DNA of 64,000 bases, from contig JBGTSY010000002.1 in NCBI GenBank assembly GCA_041940025.1, forward strand, positions 62,001 through 126,000, read 5' to 3'. This stretch comes from UBA5859 sp041940025. Lineage in GTDB: Bacteria; Pseudomonadota; Gammaproteobacteria; UBA5859. The notes under the pieces are model-generated. The model was not told the DNA's origin, made no database searches, and saw nothing but the letters and a program-made list of their open reading frames with translations. Each line of letters starts with the position of its first letter. The stretch's first letter is position 1. Made by a program: the position numbers and the translations under genes. Positions 36,187-43,814 of this stretch are shown piece by piece.

Positions 36187-36238
36187 ATTTTAGTTTCAAC
36201 TCTGCACGTGTTTCAGTATAGAGCTGAAACGCAAAATT
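36187..36238. repeat. Imperfect dyad with two alternative stems downstream of the kinase gene
   Basis: GTTTCAACTCT (36194-36204) can pair with AGAGCTGAAAC (36220-36230) with one G-U, extended outward by AATTTT/AAAATT. Alternatively GTTTCAG (36210-36216) pairs with CTGAAAC (36224-36230). The pairings exclude each other. The dyad lies ~100 bases past the kinase stop and lacks a T-run in that direction. Confidence 0.4.
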
Positions 36239-36337
36239 AATGAATCAAGTGGTCTTATCAGATAAAAATTGGCCAGACGATCGGACAGCAGAAGTAGCCA
36301 CTGACGCCAACGGAGTTTTAAGGAAACGGATGGATAA

Positions 36338-37195
36338 TTAACCCTGTTTGAGTAGCTCAAGCGCTTCTTTTGCAGTTTGAATGCGATGTTTGGTCTCCGC
36401 CTCCAGCAATCCAGTGATGACGCGAGACGCATTGGAACCAACCAGTTCAACTAGAAAGTTAGGTGGTATGGTCTGTTTAGAGGCAGCAAAAAGCACTTTT
36501 TCTCGAGGGTTGCGGCCGCGGTTCCATCGTTTCGAAGTAATCATTTCGTATAGCATCACACCCACTTGATAGAGATCGCTGCGTCCGTCCCATACCTCAC
36601 CTTTGGCCTGTTCTGGGGAAATATACGAGGGCTTTCCAAACCACTGATAGCTCTTTTCATCTGCCTCTTGTTGCGTATGGGCGCACCCGAAATCCACTAA
36701 ATGTACGTGGTTGTCTCGATCTAAGATGATATTTTCTGCGCTGATATCTCCATGATAAATCGGGTTAGGTCGTGAGTGTAAATAATGAAGCTGCTCGAGG
36801 ATCTCGATACCGCAACCAATAGACATAGTTAAAAGTTGTTGTGGATTGGTGCCCCCTTGTTGTTGCCACAATTTGAGTAGAGGCGACCCGTGGAAAAATT
36901 CATAGGCATAGTATGCTTTACCTTTCACTACCCCGCGAGAGAGATAGCGGGGTAAACCGGGGTGGAAAAGAGTCTGAACAATTCTAGCTTCAATTTCAAA
37001 TTGGTGATTCACGCCCTTGTGGTGACGCCATTTGTCGCGGATGCGCTTGATGGCCAGATCAGGACCGCTCCCTGTTAAGGGTTCGGCTCTGTATACCTCA
37101 CATATTCCTCCCTCAGCTACTGCTATGAAACGATATTTACCCAGAGACTTGGGTTGTAGGATGGATTCCGGATTAGATGAGATGACTGATGCCAT
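36338..37195 (-). CDS. Serine/threonine protein kinase (Hanks type) divergent from the Tad pilus operon
   Basis: A 285-residue soluble eukaryotic-like kinase. It has a glycine-rich loop (~26-37), the ATP-anchoring Lys in LAIKRI (K50) and an alpha-C Glu in the FEIEAR region. The catalytic loop HGDISAEN (H148, D150, N155) has Gly in place of Arg, making it a non-RD kinase, and the DFG motif (D168) and the SPE element follow. There is no membrane segment or sensor domain. It is divergent from flp across a 745-base region, and the PP2C and FHA genes 7-14 kb away in the same locus are its obvious partners (inference). Confidence 0.92.
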   Translation of the reverse strand: MASVISSNPESILQPKSLGKYRFIAVAEGGICEVYRAEPLTGSGPDLAIKRIRDKWRHHKGVNHQFEIEARIVQTLFHPGLPRYLSRGVVKGKAYYAYEFFHGSPLLKLWQQQGGTNPQQLLTMSIGCGIEILEQLHYLHSRPNPIYHGDISAENIILDRDNHVHLVDFGCAHTQQEADEKSYQWFGKPSYISPEQAKGEVWDGRSDLYQVGVMLYEMITSKRWNRGRNPREKVLFAASKQTIPPNFLVELVGSNASRVITGLLEAETKHRIQTAKEALELLKQG

Positions 37196-37582
37196 AAGAA
37201 CTGCAAAAATAATGTGTATATAAGTATCTTTACTATATTAACAATAGCTGATATTTAAAAGGTTAGATTGATTAAAAATAAAATTAAACGACGATAGGTG
37301 GTCAGGTTCAATAAAAAACACTGCTTTTACGGGGAATGCTAATCGGAATCCTAAGGGGCATAGAAAGGTTCATAAATTGTTTTCTGTTATTCTGCCACTT
37401 AGCTACATCATTCTAATTAGGATTGATAAGATTAATTGTATTTTATATGGAGTATCTTACGTATATTAGATATTTAATCCATATTACCAAATTATTTGAA
37501 CAATCATTGCCATTTAATATCGAGTTAATTTGATTCAATGGTCGTGTGAATGTTTATATATATAAAATGTTTAAATAGATTT

Positions 37583-37612
37583 TTGACAAGCTTTTAGGCT
37601 TGGTACTACAAC
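37583..37612 (+). promoter_or_regulatory. Candidate sigma-70 promoter in the flp leader
   Basis: A perfect -35 TTGACA (37583-37588) has a weaker -10-like TACAAC (37607-37612) at 18 bases, or CTACAA at 17. It lies ~330 bases before flp. Confidence 0.35.
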
Positions 37613-37629
37613 GCACGCCCTGTTTTATT

Positions 37630-37659
37630 AGGCATTAAAAACAATGCCTTACATTTTTT
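37630..37659 (+). terminator. Terminator-like hairpin in the flp leader
   Basis: AGGCATT (37630-37636) pairs exactly with AATGCCT (37643-37649) and is followed within four bases by TTTTTT. It sits just downstream of the candidate promoter, so it could attenuate transcription into the pilus operon or end a very short RNA. Confidence 0.5.
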
Positions 37660-37940
37660 AATGCTCTCTGATTCGTGATTTCGAGTGACTCTCTATTAAT
37701 GATTTTTATCCTGGTATGGCTAGCAATTTAGATTTGAAAGCGATAACTAAACAGTGGGTTTAGTCAATTAGCTAAAGTAAATACGATATATTTATTGAAA
37801 TTGTTAATTTGATATCGTAGTATCAGCTGAGTTCGCTGTTGCACTGGTTCTGAAATAAATGGTGCAGTTATCCAAATTGGCTGCAATAGAGAACGAATAA
37901 CTTAGCGATGTGAAAACTTTCGAACACGAGGGGTGCTCAA

Positions 37941-38216
37941 GTGAAAATGAAAAATTTTAAACAACAAAAAGGCCAGGGATTTACCGAATATCTCGTCTTG
38001 GTGGGATTAATCGCCGTGGTGAGTATAGCGGGTGTTCGCATGTACGGTAGTACAGTGGTTGGACAAATGGGTGGTATGGCGCAGGAATTGGCTGGTACGG
38101 CAAATACCGGTAAAACATCAGCACAAGCCTATGCTGACGCCGTGGCCAGTGCAGAAACATTGGCAACCAGCATGGTTGATTACGATGATCAAGATTCTAG
38201 AGTAATTGATCCCTAA
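37941..38216 (+). CDS. flp: Flp-type major pilin
   Basis: A 91-residue prepilin: a basic leader ending KKGQG-like, with cleavage expected after the Gly of KGQ. It gives the mature start QGFTEY with Glu at +5 and Tyr at +6 (the Flp signature), followed by the hydrophobic helix LVLVGLIAVVSIAG. The C-terminal ~45 residues (Ala/Thr-rich, acidic end) are longer than in the shortest Flp pilins. The GTG start at 37941 is favoured over ATG 37947 by the spacing from GAGGGG. It is the first gene of the Tad operon region; the 255-base gap after it may allow separate high expression. Confidence 0.88.
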   Translation: MKMKNFKQQKGQGFTEYLVLVGLIAVVSIAGVRMYGSTVVGQMGGMAQELAGTANTGKTSAQAYADAVASAETLATSMVDYDDQDSRVIDP

Positions 38217-38471
38217 TCTTTGGATTTAAATAGGTTACCGAAGCCGTACTCATACGGAAACAGCGTCGTTGAGTACGGTATAGGTTTTCCAATCATGGCT
38301 TGAATGTATAGAAAGCAGCTAGTCATTTATCTATAGATAATAATGAAATTATAAATATTCGTGCAGAACGAATGAAGAGATGTCAATGGCAGTCTACAAG
38401 CTTAATTATGGCGCTAACAGATATCCTAAATATTTAATCTAAACTAATTTTTTTAATTTGGGGAGATGCGT

Positions 38472-39842
38472 ATGGCGGAGGCGATACAAATGGCACAGCC
38501 AGCGCATAGGGAAAGTGGGCAAGCGTTGATAGCGCTGTTGGCTACATCAGTTATTCTAATCGTTTCTTTAGTGGCCATGTTCAATGTCGGTCGTCATTCT
38601 ACAGAAAAGACTGTATTGGTAAACGCTGCGGATGCGGTGGCTTTTAGTGGTGCGTCACTTTACGCGCGCAGTTTAAATTTCAATGCCTATACCAATCGTG
38701 CCATGATCGCTACGAATATTGGCATGGCTCATGCCATTAGCTATATGTCCTGGATACGCTATTTGAATGATGTGCAGCGCGCCATTGATGCCGGTGAGAC
38801 CCTACCCCCTGAATTCACGCCACTGTTAGCAACGATGAATTTACCAGACGTGTTGGCGGAGGCAGAAGTCCATATGAAAGCGCTCTCATCATGGTCAGGA
38901 TTTTTACAGGAGGTATACCAGGTGTCTCAAAGTGGACTCTTTCAAGTACCGACAAATCCGACTCTTGCATCATCGGTAGAAGCCGCCATGGAGCGCGTGG
39001 CTTGTCGCCACGAACCAAACTTTTATCCTGATTATTACACTGATTTACTCTGTGCACGTTCTATCGCAAGCGCTAAGCTAAAGGTCAATCACACTGAAAC
39101 TCTGAATCGAATGCTGAGTTACACCGCATCCTTAGGTGAAACGCAAGCATACAACAAATTGGTACAGGCAGATTGGGCGACACAAGCGGCAGCGCTGGAT
39201 CAATTCAGCCAAATGATGACGCCTAGTGGCGCAGTTGGGAACAATTTGGATAACGCTCGAATGTATAATTTGGTATTAGATACGCTTAGCGTTGTCGGTG
39301 GGACAAACTGGATCTTTAACCGCACCTGGAACAGTAGCGGTTTTAATAAAAATGGGACCGCAGTGTTCACTGCAGATCTCGGTACCATCACTTCTTCGGA
39401 CACGATTGACAGCGGCGGTCCCTCGTTGGCTACCGGTATCGTGTCTAGTGAGGAATACTTAGGGATTTCTTTTCCGCCTTGGGTAGCGAATCCAATTACT
39501 GGTGATTTGTTACCACTATCCATACATGCAGGATATAGCGGAATTCAAAATTATCGCCATTTGCCAGATGCTGATGATACTACCGGCCCCGAAAATGATT
39601 CGTTAACCATTACCGCGTTTGTCAGTATTGAGCTAGAAGACAGACCAATGACTTTTCGTCCATATATAGATGATCCAATTTTACCTGATGGTAGTGCTGT
39701 GCTCACTGCCGTGGCCCAAGCACAGGTTTTTTATCAACGGCCCACTTTAACAGATGGCATTGGCTTTGCCCCTTTGAATAATGCTACTGTTGAGTACGCT
39801 AACCTGTATAACCCGTTCTGGCATGCGAAATTAGTCAACTAG
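38472..39842 (+). CDS. TadG-like pilus assembly protein
   Basis: A 456-residue protein with the N-terminal TadE/TadG-like segment: GQALIALLATSV membrane helix, then the NAADAVAFSGASLYAR helix, typical of the putative Flp pilus-assembly domain. The residue at +5 after the candidate cleavage Gly is Ala, not Glu. A long secreted domain with no von Willebrand fold visible follows. The ATG at 38466 abuts GGGGAG; ATG 38472 has correct spacing, so I use that. It is followed after four bases by a TadE-like gene. Confidence 0.78.
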   Translation: MAEAIQMAQPAHRESGQALIALLATSVILIVSLVAMFNVGRHSTEKTVLVNAADAVAFSGASLYARSLNFNAYTNRAMIATNIGMAHAISYMSWIRYLNDVQRAIDAGETLPPEFTPLLATMNLPDVLAEAEVHMKALSSWSGFLQEVYQVSQSGLFQVPTNPTLASSVEAAMERVACRHEPNFYPDYYTDLLCARSIASAKLKVNHTETLNRMLSYTASLGETQAYNKLVQADWATQAAALDQFSQMMTPSGAVGNNLDNARMYNLVLDTLSVVGGTNWIFNRTWNSSGFNKNGTAVFTADLGTITSSDTIDSGGPSLATGIVSSEEYLGISFPPWVANPITGDLLPLSIHAGYSGIQNYRHLPDADDTTGPENDSLTITAFVSIELEDRPMTFRPYIDDPILPDGSAVLTAVAQAQVFYQRPTLTDGIGFAPLNNATVEYANLYNPFWHAKLVN

Positions 39843-39846
39843 TGCA

Positions 39847-40710
39847 ATGAAAGAAAACGCGTCACAAAACGGTCAAGCGATGACGGAGTTATTAGTCTCT
39901 CTTTGGTTTTTAATTCCGCTCTTTTTATTGATGCCATTGATGGGGAAGTATCTGGATATGCAACACACAATGAACAATGCCGCCAGATATGCAGCCTGGG
40001 AATATGTCGCACAACAACAACTGTGGGAAGAGTTTCCATCTCAAGCTGATGCGCGAGATAACAATACACCGAGCCGTTCCGAAAGTGTTATTTTAGCGAA
40101 TCAAATCCGAGAACGATTTTTCTTTCATCCTTTAAATGGCATTACTGAACATGATAATAGTGTTCATAATGAAATCTGGCGTGACAATTCTGGAGCGACG
40201 CTACTGAGTTATGAATCTGGAGAGCCAGTCAGTCCTACCATTGATATCGAACGTAGTTTGCCAAATAGGGATGAAATTTCTATTTTTGATACTCTATTAA
40301 GGTGGGACATCGAGTCAAAGAATTTATTATGGGCGACAGTCAATATGCCCGTAAACCCCTTTCCCATGCCCATGCAAGACCTATTTGATAATCCTAGGGC
40401 GCCCATGCGTGCCACATCCGCACTCATTGCGGATTCTCTTGTCCCTCGAAATGAGGAAGAGTTCTCTGAGCGAGTGAGAGCGCTACAGGAAGTCACGCCA
40501 ACATTATTCAGTTTTTCTATCGCACCACAAGATTTGCGGGAGATGGTCACTAAAGTAGAGAAAGAGTTAGATCCTGTTACCGGCACACCAGGACTAGGAT
40601 TAGGCGCGACATATCCGGTGGAAGAGTCTGAGGAAGCGGTTTTATCTGATTGGAAATTTGTTCCAGATGAACAGTCGCAAATATTGCCTCCGGAAAGGCA
40701 GGTGCCTTGA
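39847..40710 (+). CDS. TadE-like pseudopilin
   Basis: A 287-residue protein with a prepilin-like N terminus: NGQAMTELLVSLWF, where cleavage after Gly would leave QAMTE with Glu at +5. A membrane helix follows, then the NNAARYAAWEYV helix characteristic of TadE-like minor pilins. The large C-terminal domain is extracytoplasmic and unusual in length for TadE. It is four bases after the TadG-like gene, and its stop overlaps the next start by one base. Confidence 0.8.
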   Translation: MKENASQNGQAMTELLVSLWFLIPLFLLMPLMGKYLDMQHTMNNAARYAAWEYVAQQQLWEEFPSQADARDNNTPSRSESVILANQIRERFFFHPLNGITEHDNSVHNEIWRDNSGATLLSYESGEPVSPTIDIERSLPNRDEISIFDTLLRWDIESKNLLWATVNMPVNPFPMPMQDLFDNPRAPMRATSALIADSLVPRNEEEFSERVRALQEVTPTLFSFSIAPQDLREMVTKVEKELDPVTGTPGLGLGATYPVEESEEAVLSDWKFVPDEQSQILPPERQVP

Positions 40711-41453
40711 TGGTTAATATTATAATTGATAAAAAAAATGGTTTAGTTTTTTTCATATCTCTTTGTGTATTGTTGCTGTTTGCTTTAGCAGCGGCACCTA
40801 TAGAGGCGGCGAGTCGAGATCCTCTTAACACTCGAATACCTAAAGCAACAATACCCGATGGTGCACAAGCACAATGGATAGCGGAAAAAATGGCGCTCAA
40901 TGGCTTGGCAATGAGCGTCAGACACTTTCGGTATGCAGGTGAGGTTGAGCAGGTTCGCTCTTTTTACGCTGACTCTTGGGGGAGATTGGGATGTCCCGTA
41001 CTGACCGAACTCAATCAACCGCCGGGATACATGCTTGGTTGTGAAACCAATGGTTTTTACCTGTCTGTTCGCTTAGTTGAGACGGATCGCGGCGTTGAAG
41101 GCGTGGTGACGGTGAGCGAATTGCCTACTAGTGCGACAGTTAATAGAAAGACGAAATTTCCAAAACTGAACACCACGCAAGTGATCCAAAAGGTTGAATC
41201 CAAAGATATAAATAATGTAGCTGAAACTTTGTTGCTAACCAGTCCCGATTCCTTAGAAACAAACATGAACTATGTGGATGAACAGTTGATTCAAATGGGA
41301 TGGATAGCGGAGGATATAGCAGAGTCTGTCAACTACACTGATTCTTCAGTCACAAGAATATACAAAAGAAGAAATCAAATCATACAGATAGTTTACACCC
41401 CCAAAGATGTCAACCTGGGTGGTACTGAGATGTGGGTGAATTGGGTAAAGTGA
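40710..41453 (+). CDS. Secreted hypothetical protein of the Tad locus
   Basis: A 247-residue protein with an N-terminal signal peptide (hydrophobic ~13-32, cleavage near AAAPIEAAS), then a soluble domain. The domain contains a FYADSWGRLGCPVL element and two further cysteines; a repeated half-domain is suggested by the similar spacing of FRYAGEVEQV and the later LLTSPDSLETN segments. I recognise no family. Translational coupling to the TadE-like gene and the tight spacing to the next genes indicate a pilus-related periplasmic role. Confidence 0.7.
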   Translation: MVNIIIDKKNGLVFFISLCVLLLFALAAAPIEAASRDPLNTRIPKATIPDGAQAQWIAEKMALNGLAMSVRHFRYAGEVEQVRSFYADSWGRLGCPVLTELNQPPGYMLGCETNGFYLSVRLVETDRGVEGVVTVSELPTSATVNRKTKFPKLNTTQVIQKVESKDINNVAETLLLTSPDSLETNMNYVDEQLIQMGWIAEDIAESVNYTDSSVTRIYKRRNQIIQIVYTPKDVNLGGTEMWVNWVK

Positions 41454-41461
41454 TCTGAGAT

Positions 41462-41632
41462 ATGACTAGAAAACATCTGAACAAGACAAATCAAAAAGGT
41501 AATGTATTGACCGAATTTATGGTGATAGCTGTTTTTATGGTATTGGCTATTTGGCTGGCTGTTCCCGAGTTGGCAGAGGCAATTGCGGATAGAGAAGACT
41601 CTTACACAAGAGCGATATCCATTCCGCTTTAG
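41462..41632 (+). CDS. 56-residue minor pseudopilin-like protein
   Basis: A small gene below common length cut-offs. Its 56-residue product has a basic leader (MTRKHLNKTNQKG), then a candidate prepilin cleavage after Gly giving NVLTEF with Glu at +5. A single hydrophobic helix (MVIAVFMVLAIWLAV) and a short polar tail follow. This matches the layout of Flp and TadE proteins in the same operon. It begins 8 bases after the previous stop and ends 26 bases before cpaB, in the same orientation, so it is very likely translated. Confidence 0.75.
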   Translation: MTRKHLNKTNQKGNVLTEFMVIAVFMVLAIWLAVPELAEAIADREDSYTRAISIPL

Positions 41633-41658
41633 AGAAGTAAAGAGAGACAATAAAAATT

Positions 41659-42489
41659 ATGAATCCAACTAGAATTACATTGCTTTTATTGGCGGGCGCA
41701 ATCTTGAGCGGATTGGTTGGCTGGTATTTAACTCAAAACTATATCAAGCAGACCGTTGAACAGGAAAAGGCTGCGTTGACTCGTGGTCAGGAACTGGTGG
41801 AAATTGTAGTGGCCATTCGTGCCTTGAAACCAGGGGATATAATCGATCTGCAAAATGTGTCTAAACGAAAAATGCCGGTTAATTTTATTCCAACCGGTGC
41901 TGTTACCGTGGCACAATTTAATGAAATTCAAAATAGTCGATTAATTTTTCCAGTGGGGTCTGGAGATCCCATACTTAAAAAATATGTCTCACACAGTACC
42001 TCTAATACCTTTTCTAACCTTCTTGAACCAGGTCAACGTGCCCTAACAATTCCAGTAGATACTTTAGATTCTATCTCTGGATTTCTGTCACCTGGAGACT
42101 ATGTGGATTTTCTTGTGACTGTGAAAGACAACGGAATTTCTAGAACTGTACCCTTATTGAGTGATGTGCGGATTTTAGCAACCGGTAAGAAGTTAGGATC
42201 AGATCAAGTCAATTTACAACGGGTAATCGATCAAAATTCACGCGTGCCGGCTGGGAGAGCTTTTCGTGAGATAACCGTGGCCGTCAGTCCCCGAGATGCT
42301 TCAAGATTGATCCATGCGCAATCGGTGGGCACCCTCACCCTGACGATGCGATCAGGGGAAGATCGGGATACTAAATTTAGTGATTCCATCACGATTGATA
42401 ACCTGGTGGAGTACAAACTAGCTCGTCCAGAATCATCCGTGCAAGAGGACCCCTCTTTCGCTTTTGAAATTATAGAGCGAGGAGAGTAA
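41659..42489 (+). CDS. cpaB: Flp pilus assembly protein CpaB/RcpC
   Basis: CpaB/RcpC is a periplasmic inner-membrane-anchored protein thought to stabilise the secretin and interact with peptidoglycan. The 276-residue product has an N-terminal membrane helix (~5-25), a SAF domain (VVAIRALKPGDII, then NVSKRKMP; ~45-110) and the RALTIPVD / SGFLSPGDYVDFLVT strands characteristic of the family. The stop shares a base with the cpaC start. Confidence 0.9.
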   Translation: MNPTRITLLLLAGAILSGLVGWYLTQNYIKQTVEQEKAALTRGQELVEIVVAIRALKPGDIIDLQNVSKRKMPVNFIPTGAVTVAQFNEIQNSRLIFPVGSGDPILKKYVSHSTSNTFSNLLEPGQRALTIPVDTLDSISGFLSPGDYVDFLVTVKDNGISRTVPLLSDVRILATGKKLGSDQVNLQRVIDQNSRVPAGRAFREITVAVSPRDASRLIHAQSVGTLTLTMRSGEDRDTKFSDSITIDNLVEYKLARPESSVQEDPSFAFEIIERGE

Positions 42490-43799
42490 TGATGAAAATT
42501 GGTTCTACATTGAAATCTGTATTGCTCACTGTTTTGTTAGTATTTCCTCATCTAGTAGGTGCGCTAGATTCTGCTCCTAGTGTGACCAAAGTAATTCGGG
42601 TGGAATTAGGTCAGACAGAAGTTCTGACCTTTAAAGGTGTGACTCAGGTGTCCATTGCGGATCCTGATATTGCCAATGTACGTGCTTCTGCACCAAATGA
42701 AATTCTCATTACTGGATTGAAATCAGGTTACACCGATTTGCGAATATGGGCGGGAACTCAATCTGAAGTTCAATATTTGCTACGCGTAGAAGAGTCTTGG
42801 ATGCGATTATTTGATTTGGCCAGCACTGTAGTGGCTTCTGTAGAGGGCGTTTCGGTGAGGCAAAAAGGCGGTGTGGTATTCATCGAAGGTCGCGCCCTTC
42901 ATTCAAGAGACCTTCAGTTGATTAATGATTTAAAGAAAAAGTTTGAATCAGAAATAAAGAATGGTTTCTTGGTAGTCAATGTGATTGATCCGCCATTGGA
43001 TATGCGCGCGATGGTGATGATGGATGTGAAGTTAGTTGAAATCAGACGCAGTGATCTAAAGGATGTGGGCATTCTTTGGAATGATATTGAGCCAGGACCT
43101 TTCTTTAGTGTTTTAGGTGAATTCCATGGCGCTGGAAATTTTGACAAGATTGGCTCCTTCTTTGGCTTCGGGGGAGGCAATGCCGCTTCTCTGGCAAATC
43201 GAGGGGCTTTAACTACTGTTAATTCTGATCTTCGTTTATTAGTGAATAAAGGCGCGGCTCGTATATTAGCGCAACCTAAGTTAGTGACTAGGAGTGGCTC
43301 TGCCGCCGAGTTTTTAGCGGGGGGAGAAGTGCCCATTCCGGTCACTGACTTACGGGGAGGGATAAGGGTTCAGTTTAAGAAGGTTGGAGTCATTTTAAAA
43401 ATGGAACCAATAGCTGATCCGGACGGATATATCTTGACTAAAGTAGATGTTGAGGTCAGTACGTTGGATCCGTCCATCGAAGTGTTAGGTATTCCTGGAT
43501 TTTTATCTAGACAAACAAATTCTGAAATGAATGTGCGTTCCGGTCAAACCATGGTGTTGTCAGGATTATTAAATGCAGAGGACAGTAAATCAGTAGATAA
43601 GTTTCCAGTACTGGGCTCGGTGCCTATTATCGGCGAGTTATTTAAATCGCGGGAATTTTCACAGAGAAAATCAGAGTTGGCGGTTTTTGTGACCCCCTAT
43701 TTGATCGATCCGGAAGATGACCGTGCACAGGCAAATTTACAGAAGGCTAAAGAAATTGAAAATGATTATCCGAATATGGAATTTTCAATTTTCGATTAA
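42489..43799 (+). CDS. cpaC: Tad/Flp pilus secretin CpaC/RcpA
   Basis: The outer-membrane secretin channel for the Flp pilus. The 436-residue product has a signal peptide (~8-27), the N-terminal pilus-formation domain (VEL/FKGVTQVSIADPDIANV, GLKSGYTDLRIW), and a BON-like region (~115-150). The secretin core follows, with RILAQPKLVTRSG, FLAGGEVPIPV and SGLLNAEDSKSV; near its C terminus is VLGSVPIIGELFKSREF. No lipobox is present, so its targeting may need a separate pilotin. Coupled to cpaB. Confidence 0.93.
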   Translation: MMKIGSTLKSVLLTVLLVFPHLVGALDSAPSVTKVIRVELGQTEVLTFKGVTQVSIADPDIANVRASAPNEILITGLKSGYTDLRIWAGTQSEVQYLLRVEESWMRLFDLASTVVASVEGVSVRQKGGVVFIEGRALHSRDLQLINDLKKKFESEIKNGFLVVNVIDPPLDMRAMVMMDVKLVEIRRSDLKDVGILWNDIEPGPFFSVLGEFHGAGNFDKIGSFFGFGGGNAASLANRGALTTVNSDLRLLVNKGAARILAQPKLVTRSGSAAEFLAGGEVPIPVTDLRGGIRVQFKKVGVILKMEPIADPDGYILTKVDVEVSTLDPSIEVLGIPGFLSRQTNSEMNVRSGQTMVLSGLLNAEDSKSVDKFPVLGSVPIIGELFKSREFSQRKSELAVFVTPYLIDPEDDRAQANLQKAKEIENDYPNMEFSIFD

Positions 43800-43814
43800 T
43801 CGTATTGAATTATT

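Larger units (their letters stand above)
37196..37940 (+). other. 745-base AT-rich leader/promoter region of the Tad locus
   Basis: This region between the kinase and flp is strongly AT-rich and has no gene that I can support. It contains a TTGACA hexamer (37583-37588) and, 40 bases on, a terminator-like hairpin, listed separately. The length suggests complex regulation of pilin expression. Confidence 0.55.

Noticed and set aside
36196..36450. 84-codon minus frame overlapping the kinase 3' end
   Set aside because: It reads through the kinase coding region in another frame and the dyad; no support.
37601..37616. Sigma-54-like -24/-12 element in the flp leader
   Set aside because: GG and GC are separated by nine bases rather than the required ten and the TTGC part is absent.
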